A stretch of 64,000 nucleotides of DNA from the NCBI RefSeq assembly GCF_014645735.1, contig NZ_BMMH01000003.1:124001-188000 (forward strand). Reading direction: 5' to 3'. Shown here one piece after another: positions 54,429 to 63,390 of the stretch. The stretch comes from Nocardia jinanensis (GTDB taxonomy: Bacteria; Actinomycetota; Actinomycetes; Mycobacteriales; Mycobacteriaceae). Each line of letters starts with the position of its first letter. Within the stretch, counting starts at the first letter, position 1. Both the position numbers and the translations under genes were made by a program. The notes beneath the pieces were generated by a model, which did not search any database, was not told the DNA's origin, and saw nothing but the letters and a program-made list of their open reading frames with translations.

Positions 54429-55364
54429 TCATGCTCCGATATAGGCGGCGGCGCGAAAGTCGCTCGGACGGATACCTCGGTGCCGTTTGAACGCCGCACT
54501 GAAACCGAACGCGTCGGCATAGCCCACGGCCTTCGCCACCTGCGCCACAGTGAGACTGCGGTCGGCCAGTAGTTCCGTCGCGTCGTCCATCCGGCATTCG
54601 GTGAGATAGGCCAGCGGCGACTGCCCCATCACCTCGGTGAAACGCCTCGCGAACAGGGCCCGGGACACACCCGCGGCGGAAGCCAGCGAAGCGACCGTCC
54701 ATCCTGCGGCGGGTTGTCCGTGCATCGCCTCCAACGCCGGCCCGACCACCGGATCGGCCGGTCCCCGATACCAGCCCGGCGCCGCGGCGTCCTGCCCGTC
54801 GAACCAATCGCGCAGCGTGCACACCAGACCCCAGTCGAGCAGCCGGTCCATCAAAGCCTGCGCTCCCGCGGGCCGCCGGGCCGCGTCCACGGCCACCGAT
54901 TCCATCCAGGCGCACACCTCCACGTCATCCGATACCACCAGAACAGGTGGTATCGCGCGCAGCAGGCGTTCGTGCCGCCGGCCCGATGTCCGGTAGGCGC
55001 CGACGATCAGCGCCGTCTCACCGGCCTGATCGGTACCCCAGCGGCCATCGTCCAGCGCGGCATCGCATTTCACGTCCGGCGCGAAACAAGCGACCTCGTA
55101 CTCTTCGTGGGGAATACCGACCGTATCCGCGTGGTCGGCGAGGCGGAACGGTTCCGGACCACGCACGATCGCGGTGTCTCCGGCAGTGATCCGGCGCTCG
55201 ACGCCACCGGGTAGCAGCAGCGTTCCCCCGCCGCGCAGCACGGTGATCATGGTGAGCGGCGCGCGGTCGGCGAACCGGATACTCCACGGCGCTTCCAGCA
55301 CCGCGTTGGTCAGCACGGCTCCCTCCGCACGGATACCGCCCAGCAGTGCGCTCAAAGGGTCCAC
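54429..55364 (-). CDS. AraC-family regulator with N-terminal cupin
   Basis: A 311-residue regulator: a cupin-like sensory domain (LTMITVLRGGGTLLLPGGVE, GDTAIVRGPEPF) followed by two HTH motifs (WTVASLASAAGVSRALFARR and LTVAQVAKAVGYADAFGFSA). It is divergent from a quinone reductase gene, its likely target. Between them TAGATC repeats (TGTAGATC, ATAGATC) 15 bp apart could be AraC half-sites. Confidence 0.9.
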   Translation of the reverse strand: MDPLSALLGGIRAEGAVLTNAVLEAPWSIRFADRAPLTMITVLRGGGTLLLPGGVERRITAGDTAIVRGPEPFRLADHADTVGIPHEEYEVACFAPDVKCDAALDDGRWGTDQAGETALIVGAYRTSGRRHERLLRAIPPVLVVSDDVEVCAWMESVAVDAARRPAGAQALMDRLLDWGLVCTLRDWFDGQDAAAPGWYRGPADPVVGPALEAMHGQPAAGWTVASLASAAGVSRALFARRFTEVMGQSPLAYLTECRMDDATELLADRSLTVAQVAKAVGYADAFGFSAAFKRHRGIRPSDFRAAAYIGA

Positions 55365-55494
55365 CCCATCGAGGGTAGACGAACTCCTATCAAATGTAGA
55401 TCTTTACCCATAGATCGTCCATCAGCTGGCGGGTGAAATGAGATCAGACCGCATGACCCAATATCCGGAGAACCGGATCGAGATGGAGGATCCC
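55365..55494. promoter_or_regulatory. Divergent AraC / flavodoxin-fold reductase control region
   Basis: TAGATC elements near 55397 and 55412 form a direct repeat, a common arrangement for AraC half-sites. No promoter hexamers are assigned with confidence. Confidence 0.35.
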
Positions 55495-56187
55495 GTGTCG
55501 CATACCCCGACCGACGAGGCCACGACCACCCGCACCGCCCTTGTCGTCGTCGCCCACCCGCGCCGCGATTCACTGACCGCCCATATCGCCGAGCTGGCCA
55601 CCCGCCGGCTGACCGCGGCCGGCTATCGGATCGACCTGCTCGATCTGCACGCCGAGAACTTCGACCCCCGGATGATCGCCGCCGACCTGCCGCAGTGGGG
55701 CAACCGCGACAAGACCTACTCCCCCGAGGTCGAGGACCATATGCGGCGCATCCTGGCCGCCGACGTGATCGTCGCGGTGTTCCCGGTGTACTGGATGCAG
55801 GTCCCGGCGATTCTGAAGGGCTGGATCGATCGGGTGTGGAATTACGGCTTCGCCTACGGCCGAAGCAAACCCCGGCTCGCGGGTAAGCGGATGCTGTGGC
55901 TGGGTCTGGCGGGCGCGGCGGACGACGATGCGGTCGTCGACCTCATGCAGGAGGCGCTGAGCACCCAACTCAACGACGGTATCGCATACTACTGCGGCTT
56001 CACGCAGTCGTCGGTGGGGCTGCTGCCCGGGGCGGAGGAGAAACGGCAGCGCCTGGACGCCGCGGGCAATCTCCTGCTCGACGACGCCCTCACCGGCGCC
56101 GTCCGCGAAGCCCATTACGCAGGCCTGGAAGATCGCGCGCTGGGCTTCGTCGACGATTTCCTCGCCGCCGAACGAGTCCCGGCCTGA
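55495..56187 (+). CDS. NAD(P)H:quinone oxidoreductase (flavodoxin-like fold, MdaB/KefF-type)
   Basis: A 230-residue FMN/FAD flavodoxin-like oxidoreductase. ALVVVAHPRRDSLTAHIAEL is the FMN phosphate loop; VFPVYWMQVPAILKGWIDRV is the conserved NQO1-type block, followed by WNYGFAYG. It reduces quinones or electrophiles, consistent with a stress operon. GTG 55495 is chosen because GGAGG lies just upstream; the ATG at 55438 lacks one. Confidence 0.88.
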   Translation: MSHTPTDEATTTRTALVVVAHPRRDSLTAHIAELATRRLTAAGYRIDLLDLHAENFDPRMIAADLPQWGNRDKTYSPEVEDHMRRILAADVIVAVFPVYWMQVPAILKGWIDRVWNYGFAYGRSKPRLAGKRMLWLGLAGAADDDAVVDLMQEALSTQLNDGIAYYCGFTQSSVGLLPGAEEKRQRLDAAGNLLLDDALTGAVREAHYAGLEDRALGFVDDFLAAERVPA

Positions 56188-56223
56188 CCGGCTGCCGCCA
56201 CGCTAGAGGGCTGGAATTCGCGG

Positions 56224-56394
56224 GACTATGGCTGTGCGCGCCGCCGGTCGAGGAACGCCCGGATCAACTTCCGGGCGGCCTCGCCGGTGGGTGGCCACTC
56301 GGCCCGGGCGGGCAGGTACGAACAGGCTCACCTCCGCGCCGCCGGGATCAGTTCCCTCGACGATCAGTTTCGGTGTGATCTGCTCCATGCTCAT
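56224..56394 (-). pseudogene. Short fragment, possibly a frameshifted remnant
   Basis: MSMEQITPKLIVEGTDPGGA reads in one frame and EWPPTGEAARKLIRAFLDRR in the next, meeting near 56300. The second piece has the helical look of a protein end, but neither part is recognised. Listed as a possible broken gene with low confidence. Confidence 0.25.
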
Positions 56395-56585
56395 GGAGGG
56401 AGTATGTGCAGGGACGCAGGTTACCGACTGGGAGATTGTCTTCTACGAGCCCGCCGGGCCGGCCACACGCGGGATCACGCCAACGCAGCAGAAACAGCGG
56501 CGAACCGTATCCCACGCCTTATCGCGCGAGACACGGTCCCTGCTGCTCACTTACGGTTTTCTCGGCTACCGCTGATGTAGTGCGC

Positions 56586-56723
56586 TCAGAACGGCTGGCC
56601 CTGCAGAAGCGCGAAGGCACCGGCGATGAAGAACAAGGGAATGAAGAGGGCGGTGGCGACAGGATCACCATTGAGGTAGCCCTGGCGAATACCTTCCAAC
56701 GCTGCTGCGGAACCCGAATTCAT
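56586..56723 (-). CDS. Small putative membrane protein (45 residues)
   Basis: MNSGSAAALEGIRQGYLNGD followed by one strongly hydrophobic stretch (ATALFIPLFFIAGAFALL). The ATG at 56723 has AAGGGCGAG about 6 nt upstream, supporting real translation. It is not a known family to me; a short membrane peptide or leftover of a larger permease are both possible. Confidence 0.4.
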   Translation of the reverse strand: MNSGSAAALEGIRQGYLNGDPVATALFIPLFFIAGAFALLQGQPF

Positions 56724-56869
56724 TGTCAACTCGCCCTTTCGATATTTCTTGGATCGACAGAGCACACAGTACTGACGCATCCGAGATCCGCCTTGCCACC
56801 GGCGACCGGACCTACAGAAGTCAGCGGGCTCACCCGGTCTCGAACTGACATCACGGGAGCCGTGAACGA

Positions 56870-57410
56870 GCGGGGAGAACCGGTCCTGTACGCCATTGTC
56901 CCCGGCTCGTCGACCTGGCGCGGGCCGACGGTTGGGATGTCCGCATGGTCGCCTCGCCGGACGGCCGGGCCTCATCGATATCGACATGCTGGAGGACCGG
57001 ACCGGGCACCCGGTACGCAGCCACTACAAGAAGCCCGGGACACCCGACGTCCTGCCACCCGCCGACGCCATGATCGCCACGCCCCTCACCTGTAACTCTA
57101 TGGCGAAATGGGCTGCGAGAATCTCGGATACGCTACCGCTCGGGCTGCTGGTCGAGGCCGTGGGCAAAGGATCGCCGGTGGTGGCGGTGCCGTTCTCCAA
57201 CCGGGCGCACATGAGCTTTCCGGCCGTCGGGAGGCTATGCGGAAACTCTCCGGTTGGGGGGGTGACTGTGCTGGCCGGCGACGAAGTGCACAAGCAGCAC
57301 GAGCCCGGAGAAGGCGATAACTACCTGTATCTGTTCCCCTGGGAAGCAGCCTGGCGGGCGGTGCTCGACGCATCCCGCATCCCGCATCCCGCATCCGGCG
57401 GGCTTCCGCG
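56870..57410 (+). pseudogene. Frameshifted flavoprotein (phosphopantothenoylcysteine-decarboxylase-like)
   Basis: Homology is spread over three frames. LYAIVPGSS, then LARADGWDVRMVASPDG, then DRTGHPVRSHYKKPGTPDVL, MIATPLTCNSMAKWAARISD, GLLVEAVGKGSPVVAVPFSN and a C-terminal FPWEAAWRAVL. This is the flavoprotein family common in Actinobacteria. At least three frame changes destroy it. Confidence 0.65.
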
Positions 57411-57421
57411 ACGATGGACCG

Positions 57422-57961
57422 GTGGACAAACTCCTGGTGCTGGTGAACGGGTTGCCGGGCTCCGGCAAATCGACGCTCGGCGTAGCACTGGCCCGGACGT
57501 TACGGGCGGAGTTCATCTCGAAGGACGCCGTCAAGGAGGCGCTCGCTGGCTGCGTCACCGAGATCGATACAGTGCGCGAGCTCGGCGGGATCGCGATGGA
57601 TACCGTCTGGGCCCTGGCCCGCACCGTACCGCGGGATGTAGTCGTGGACTCCTGGTGGTTCCGGCCCCGCGATCTCCGGTTCGCGCGGGCCGGGGTCGAG
57701 AAGGTCGCACCCGGCCGGTTCGTCGAAATCTGGTGCGACGTGCCCGCCGAGGTGGCGCGAGCTCGATACGCGGGGCGGCGGCGGGCCGCGCTGTACCAGG
57801 ACGAGCGGCGCCTGGCCGAGGATTGGGATACGTGGGCGGCGCGGGCGGCACCGCTGGGGCTCGGGCCCGTCCTCACGGTCGACACCACGCGACCGGTCGA
57901 CCACGCGGAGCTGGCGGTCTGGATCGGGCGGACGGCGGCGGAGCAGGTCTCCCGGGCATGA
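57422..57961 (+). CDS. P-loop kinase-like ATPase
   Basis: A 179-residue small AAA/kinase-like protein. The Walker A is LVNGLPGSGKSTLGVALA; the lid/base regions include DSWWFRPRDLRFARAGVE and VEIWCDVPAEVARARYAGRR, as in chloramphenicol-phosphotransferase-like or gluconate-kinase-like proteins. Substrate unknown. The GTG start is 11 bp after the flavoprotein remnant, so it may originally have shared its promoter. Confidence 0.8.
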   Translation: MDKLLVLVNGLPGSGKSTLGVALARTLRAEFISKDAVKEALAGCVTEIDTVRELGGIAMDTVWALARTVPRDVVVDSWWFRPRDLRFARAGVEKVAPGRFVEIWCDVPAEVARARYAGRRRAALYQDERRLAEDWDTWAARAAPLGLGPVLTVDTTRPVDHAELAVWIGRTAAEQVSRA

Positions 57962-57990
57962 GCCCTGTGTGGCTGCGGCCGGGAACGTGA

Positions 57991-59019
57991 CTACCGGGAC
58001 GGAAGCCGGCCGAGTACCGCGAACATGGTCACCGACAGGTGATAGTCGCCGGCCTCGATACCCGCTTCGATCGCGGCGACCAGTTCGTCACGTTCTTGTT
58101 CGGTGATCACTGCCCTGGCCACCGCGCTCCCGCCCACCTCGTCGAACATCGGGCGCGCGGTGGCCGGGTCGAAGATCACCGCCTCCGAGCCCATATCGTC
58201 GATCTCGAAACCGGCCGCGACGAGCAGGCCGCGCAATGCGCGGCCCGACCTGGCGTTGGGGGTGGCCGCGAGCATCGCGGTGGTCATCCGGGCGACGACC
58301 TCGGTATCGCCGGGGTGCAGGATGGCGGTCTGCCAGTCGCTGTCGACCAGCACCACCCGGCCATCCGGTCGCAGGACCCGGGCGATTTCCGCGGTCGCTG
58401 CGGACGGGTCGTCCAGGTGCTGGTAGACGCGTTCACAGCGGACCGCGTCGAAGGAATCGTCGTCGAACGGCAGCCGGTAGGCGTCGGCCTCGACGAAACG
58501 GCACCGCGCCCCCGCCGCGGTGGCCCGCTCGCGTGCCACCGCGAGCATCGCGGGGTTCGGCTCGATTCCGACGGCCTCCCCAGCGGGCCCGACCCGGCGC
58601 GCGAACTCCAGCACCTCCGAACCGGTACCCGAACCGATATCGAGGGCCCACTCCCCCGAATCGACGGCCAGCGCTTCGTGCGCCCAGCGCCGTATACGCC
58701 GAATCCCGGGTAACGCGGCCTGCAGATCGAGCGCGGCGATGAGGACGGCCATCGGGTCGGCACCGGACGTCGCGGCCGCGGCGCGCTCGGCCGCGATGGC
58801 GTCCAGGTGGAACGACGGCGTCCGGGCAGGCTCCTCGTGTTCGCTCGGCATGGGTTCCGACGGTAGCCGGGGACGCTCCGTTACCGCCGGACCCGAAGGC
58901 CGCTCCTTTCCGGGTCCTGGTTTTTCACCACTTGCCGGTGGCCCCGCGTCGAACGGGCGTCCCTTCGCCGGTACGTGACCATTCGAGATGGCGGTGCCGA
59001 CCGTATTGCCTGTCGTCAC
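57991..59019 (-). CDS. SAM-dependent methyltransferase (class I, UbiE-like)
   Basis: A 342-residue protein. The first 80 residues are Pro/Gly/Glu-rich and disordered. The Rossmann methyltransferase core: WALDIGSGTGSEVLEFARRV (motif I), GIEPNPAMLAVARERA, FVEADAYRLPFDDDSFDAVR and LRPDGRVVLVDSDW. Substrate unknown. GTG 59019 lies 12 bp after the sigma-factor remnant's stop, with GGAAC upstream, and looks co-transcribed with it. Starting at the internal Met at 58851 would remove the disordered region. Confidence 0.83.
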   Translation of the reverse strand: MTTGNTVGTAISNGHVPAKGRPFDAGPPASGEKPGPGKERPSGPAVTERPRLPSEPMPSEHEEPARTPSFHLDAIAAERAAAATSGADPMAVLIAALDLQAALPGIRRIRRWAHEALAVDSGEWALDIGSGTGSEVLEFARRVGPAGEAVGIEPNPAMLAVARERATAAGARCRFVEADAYRLPFDDDSFDAVRCERVYQHLDDPSAATAEIARVLRPDGRVVLVDSDWQTAILHPGDTEVVARMTTAMLAATPNARSGRALRGLLVAAGFEIDDMGSEAVIFDPATARPMFDEVGGSAVARAVITEQERDELVAAIEAGIEAGDYHLSVTMFAVLGRLPSR

Positions 59020-59031
59020 CGAGTTCCGGAA

Positions 59032-59812
59032 TCAGCGACTCACGGTGGTTTCCCGTTCGACACGGGAGCGCTTTTCCGGGTTGCGCACGAAGTAGAGGCC
59101 GGTGACCAGGCCGTCGTCGACCCGCATCGCCACCACGGCGTCGATCTCGCCGTCGAGCCGGACGACCAGGGCCGGGTGGCCGTTGAGCTGCACCGGCTCG
59201 GCCGCCGCCTCGCCGCCCATCCAGTTCGACCCGCCGGCCAGCAGGCGAGCCACCCGGTCGGCGCCCACAACCGGCCGCAGCAGCGCCTGTTCGACTCCGC
59301 CGCCGTCACCCAGGAAGACCACATCGGGGGCGAGCAGGTCGAGCAGGTCTTGCAGATCGCCGGTTTCCACCGCGCGCTGAAACGCCGTGAGCGCCACCCG
59401 GGTCTCGGTTGCGGAAACGGCGCCGCATGGTCGGCGCGCGGCGACGTGTGCCCGCGCGCGGTGCGCGATCTGGCGTACCGCGGCCGAAGTCTTCGCCACG
59501 GCACCGGCGATCTCGTCGTAGTCCAGATCGAACACCTCGCGCAGCACGAATACGGCCCGTTCGGTCGGTATGAGGGTCTCCAGGACCAGCAGCATGGCCA
59601 TCGAGACGTGTTCTGCCAGCTCGACGTCCTCGGCCACATCGGGCGCGGTGAGCAGCGGCTCGGGTAGCCAGGGTCCGATATAGGACTCCTTGCGGCGGTC
59701 GAGCGCGCAGCCGCCCGATCGCCTGGCGACCGGCGATCCGAACCAGGAAGGCCCGTGGATTCCGCACTGCGCCGAAGTCGACCCCCATCCATTGCAGCCA
59801 GGTCTCCTGTCC
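59032..59812 (-). pseudogene. Broken SigJ-type ECF sigma factor with SnoaL-like C-terminal domain
   Basis: The C-terminal half reads as ESYIGPWLPEPLLTAPDVAE, ERAVFVLREVFDLDYDEIAG (sigma 4) and a SnoaL-like end with LVTGLYFVRNPEK. The N-terminal half is in another frame (QETWLQWMGVDFGAVRNPRA, FLVRIAGRQAIGRLR), with a shift near 59700. Before QETWLQW the sigma region 2 start (about 50 residues) is missing. Cannot be a functional sigma factor. Confidence 0.72.
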
Positions 59813-60450
59813 GGAGCTACTGGCGCCGGGGTGACAGCCGGGTTCTCGCGCAGCGCCGGGGCGACCGCGCGACTCCCTGGTCGGGTGTGCGTCTGGTCGA
59901 GAACGGAATTCAGGCGCCGCTCTTCCCATCTCCGGCGATGAACACCATGGTCCGCGCGCACCGATTCATCCGTCGTCGCGGCAGTCGCGGCCCGGCTCGA
60001 GCGGTAGCTCGGCGCGCCGGGGTCAGCGTGAGCGCTTCGGGTACGGCGGCGAAGGCGGCGTGGATACGGTCCGCGAGCGTATCGATATCGAATTCGCCGG
60101 GATCGGCACTCCACGAGTCCAGCGCGCGATGGAACGCCGCCACCGCGATATCGAGCGCCAGGCGGGGCCGGAGGTCGGCGGGAAGGGCGGTACCGAAATC
60201 GAACTGAGCTGAGGCCACCGCGCCCGATCGCCTTGTCCGCCCTGAGCGACCGAGCGCCGAGAACGAAAGGGGTCGTCCGCAACTCGTGTGTGGCCGCCGC
60301 TTGTGTGCCGCCGATTTCCCGGCCTATAGTCACCGTGATCCGATCGGAGCTCCCCGGAAGTACAGCCGCAGAGTGGGAGCCCGCGCCCGAACAAGCCGGG
60401 CGATGGAGTGGGCGGCGTTTTTTGCCCACCCATTTTCCTGGAGGAATTTT
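59813..60450. other. Region holding a TetR tail, otherwise unassigned
   Basis: It contains the TetR C-terminal remnant. Between the remnant and the LLM gene (60219-60450) I see no gene; a strong ribosome site starts the LLM gene. Confidence 0.4.
59910..60218 (-). pseudogene. C-terminal fragment of a TetR regulator
   Basis: AQFDFGTALPADLRPRLALD, IAVAAFHRALDSWSADPGEF and DIDTLADRIHAAFAAVPEAL match the C-terminal ligand domain of MftR-type TetR proteins, and the HTH is absent. The ATG at 60218 is within this domain, so the piece is a truncated gene. The tail after residue 65 is unlikely to be native. Confidence 0.6.
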
Positions 60451-61299
60451 ATGCATATCGGACTCGGATTACCGATCGCCGACCCCGTCGCCCTGCTCGA
60501 ATGGGCACGCCGTGCCGATACGGGACCTTTCTCGACACTCGGCCTGCTCGATCGCCTCGTCTACGACAATCCCGAACCGCTGGTGGCGCTGTCGATGATC
60601 GCCAGCGCCACCAGCCGGGTGAGAGTACAGACCGAGGTACTGCTCTCCCCATTGCGCGATACCGCGCTGCTGGCCAAACAGGTAGCGACGCTGGACCGTA
60701 TGTCCGGAGGCCGGCTGGTACTCGGACTCGGCGTCGGCGGCCGCGCCGACGATCATCTGGCGGCGGGTGTCGACCTGCACACCCGCGGCCGCCGGATGGA
60801 CGAACAACTCGCGCGGTTGCGTGACCTGTGGTCCGGTGAGCCGTTCGGCGCCGGCTGCGGGCCGATCGGGCCCGCACCGGTCCGCCACGGTGGTCCGCCG
60901 ATTCTCTTCGGTGGTTTCAAGCCCGTCGCACTGGAACGTATCGCCCGCTGGGGTGACGGGTTCCTGTCCGCGGCACCGGCACACTGGTGCGAGGGTCTGT
61001 TCGATTCGGTCCGCCGGTCCTGGCGCGAACACGGGCGGGCGGGCGAACCCCGGATCGTCGCCCAGGTGAATATCGCGATCGGACCGCAGGCCGTCGCCGA
61101 CGAGGCACGGGCGGCCATCGGCGCCTACTACGAGTTCACCGGCTGGGCCGAGAACACGGTCTCGGGGATGCGCACGACACCGGCGGAGATCCGTGCCGCG
61201 ATACGACAGTTCGCCGACCTCGGGGCCGACGAAGTGATGCTGTACTGCTATGGCACCGATCCCGGGCAGGTCGATCGCCTCGCGGATCTGATCGGCTGA
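60451..61299 (+). CDS. LLM-class flavin-dependent oxidoreductase
   Basis: A 282-residue luciferase-like monooxygenase, TIM barrel using FMN or F420. MHIGLGLPIADPVALLEWAR at the start, VATLDRMSGGRLVLGLGVGG and PPILFGGFKPVALERIARWG. It may use F420. ATG 60451 follows a near-perfect GGAGGAATTTT site, while the upstream extension of 55 residues is unrelated. Confidence 0.9.
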   Translation: MHIGLGLPIADPVALLEWARRADTGPFSTLGLLDRLVYDNPEPLVALSMIASATSRVRVQTEVLLSPLRDTALLAKQVATLDRMSGGRLVLGLGVGGRADDHLAAGVDLHTRGRRMDEQLARLRDLWSGEPFGAGCGPIGPAPVRHGGPPILFGGFKPVALERIARWGDGFLSAAPAHWCEGLFDSVRRSWREHGRAGEPRIVAQVNIAIGPQAVADEARAAIGAYYEFTGWAENTVSGMRTTPAEIRAAIRQFADLGADEVMLYCYGTDPGQVDRLADLIG

Positions 61300-61669
61300 T
61301 CGGGGCCCCGGCGCGATCGGCGCCGGCATCCTTTTCGGGAGCTCCCCAGGATGCTGCCCGATCGCGGCTCGGGTCGCACGGCTTCCGCCATCCCGGCCGG
61401 GCTCGGCCGGCGGCGGGCGCCGGTGATCTCAGGCCTACCGCCGGGCTTGCGCGCCCGACGACCCCGGGCGCGCAACCCTCCCCTTACCGGAAGGTAGAGT
61501 TGGCCCGCCGAGTGCTCGCCGACCACAGATGTCCGGCGGCACGGCCGTTCCGGGCCTCGTTCCCGCCCGACTCCGCCCCGCCCACTCGGCTTCCTTCGAT
61601 ATCCCACGCCGCGACACAGCCGGCGCCGCGCGGCCGCGGTCGCGTACTCAGTGAACGGAGAACGCCACC
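61300..61669. other. 370-bp intergenic region before SulP
   Basis: No gene is supported. It holds an inverted repeat TTGCGCGCCCG-N7-CGGGCGCGCAA at 61447-61475 that could terminate the LLM transcript or regulate the transporter. Confidence 0.45.
61447..61475. repeat. 11-bp inverted repeat
   Basis: Perfect arms TTGCGCGCCCG and CGGGCGCGCAA with a 7-nt loop. No following T-tract. Confidence 0.55.
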
Positions 61670-63166
61670 GTGCCGACGGCAGTTCGCACCGACCACCCCG
61701 CAGGATCGGTGACGGCGGCGCTGCGCAGCCCGAAACTACTGCGCACCGAGGTACTCGCCGGGCTGGTCGTAGCGCTGGCGCTGATCCCGGAGGCGATCGC
61801 CTTCTCCGTTATCGCGGGCGTGGACCCGCGGGTCGGATTGTTCGCGTCGTTCACCATGGCGATCACGATCGCGTTCACCGGCGGGCGCCGCGCCATGATC
61901 TCCGCGGCGACCGGCGCGGTCGCGTTCGTGGTCGCGCCGGTCGTCCGCGAACACGGGCTGGATTATCTGCTCGCCACGGTGATCCTGGCCGGAGTCCTGC
62001 AGATCGCCCTGAGCGTGGCGGGGGTCGCGAAGCTGATGCGGTTCATCCCGCGCAGTGTGATGGTCGGTGTGGTCAATTCGCTGGCGACGCTGGTCTTCCT
62101 CGCCCAGCTCCCCCAGCTGATCGGCGTGCCGTGGCTGGTGTATCCGCTGGTCGGGGCCGGGATGGCGATTATCGCGCTATTGCCCAGAATCACCACTGCC
62201 GTGCCCGCGCCGCTGGTGGCGGTTATCGCGCTCACCGCCGTCACGGTGACATTCGGACTGCACGTACCCGATGTCGGCGGTGCCGGCGACCTGCCGTCCG
62301 CACTGCCGGTCCCGTTGCTCCCCCAGGTGCCGCTGAACATCGAGACACTGCGGATCATCGCCCCCTATTCCTTCGCGATGGCGGTCGTCGGTCTGCTGGA
62401 ATCGCTGATGACGGCCACGCTCGTCGACGACATCACCGACACCCCGTCGAACAAGACACGCGAGAGCTGGGGTCAGGGCGTCGCCAATATCGTCACGGGA
62501 TTCTTCGGCGGTCTCGGCGGCTGCGCGGTGATCGGCCAGACCGTGATGAACGTCAAGGTCTCCGGTGCCCGTACCCGTATCTCCACCTTCCTGGCCGGCG
62601 TCTTCCTGCTGATCCTGGTGGTCGGGCTGGGTGGGCTGGTCGCGCGGATTCCGATGGCGGCCCTGGTGGCGGTGATGATCATGGTGTCGATCACCGCGAT
62701 GGACTGGCATTCGCTGGCCCCCGCGACGCTGCGGCGGATGCCGATCGCCGAGACCACGGTGATGCTGCTGACAGTCGGCGTCACCGTCGTCACCCACAAC
62801 CTGGCCTACGGCGTGGTCACCGGTGTGATCACCGCGATGGTCGCCTTCGCCCACCGGGTCGCGCATTTCACCGAGGTTGTACCCGCCGATCCCGACGATG
62901 CCACCCGCGTGTACAAGGTGCGCGGCGAATTGTTCTTCGCCTCCAGCAACGATCTCGTCCACCGATTCGACTACAGCGGTGACCCGCCCAATATCGTGCT
63001 CGATATGTCCGAAACGCATATCTGGGACGCCTCCACGGTGGCCGCGCTCGACGCCATCACCACCAAATACGCCGCCCAGGGCAAACGAGTGGAGATCCTC
63101 GGCTTGAATCCCGCCTCCGTCGCACGGCACCAACGGTTGTCGGGCCATCTGACCGGTGGGCACTGA
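61670..63166 (+). CDS. SulP-family anion transporter with STAS domain
   Basis: A 498-residue inner-membrane carrier for sulfate, bicarbonate or another anion. About 11-12 hydrophobic helices, with the SulP block LVVALALIPEAIAFSVIAGV, VVNSLATLVFLAQLP and VGLLESLMTATLVDDITDT, followed by a C-terminal STAS domain (VLDMSETHIWDASTVAALDA). GTG 61670 follows GGAGAAC. Substrate not determinable from sequence. Confidence 0.92.
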   Translation: MPTAVRTDHPAGSVTAALRSPKLLRTEVLAGLVVALALIPEAIAFSVIAGVDPRVGLFASFTMAITIAFTGGRRAMISAATGAVAFVVAPVVREHGLDYLLATVILAGVLQIALSVAGVAKLMRFIPRSVMVGVVNSLATLVFLAQLPQLIGVPWLVYPLVGAGMAIIALLPRITTAVPAPLVAVIALTAVTVTFGLHVPDVGGAGDLPSALPVPLLPQVPLNIETLRIIAPYSFAMAVVGLLESLMTATLVDDITDTPSNKTRESWGQGVANIVTGFFGGLGGCAVIGQTVMNVKVSGARTRISTFLAGVFLLILVVGLGGLVARIPMAALVAVMIMVSITAMDWHSLAPATLRRMPIAETTVMLLTVGVTVVTHNLAYGVVTGVITAMVAFAHRVAHFTEVVPADPDDATRVYKVRGELFFASSNDLVHRFDYSGDPPNIVLDMSETHIWDASTVAALDAITTKYAAQGKRVEILGLNPASVARHQRLSGHLTGGH

Positions 63167-63390
63167 GAATCTATCCGCACTGGCACCAGGCCGAGATACC
63201 CGCGCAGTTCCGCGGCCCGTCCGATCGCGTACTGCATCCCGGTCCCTGACCGACGGACCGGTTTCGCGGTGTACCGCTACGCCGGAATCGACCCGGTGCA
63301 CCCGATTCCGGACGCGGACGCCACCCCAGGAAGTCGACGCGATCGGGCGGGCGGACTATCCGGCCCGCTGGTGGTCGACCGGAAATGCGG

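Noticed and set aside
63167..63390. Possible gene fragment between SulP and the last TetR gene
   Set aside because: Several short frames read through but none shows homology; left as non-coding.
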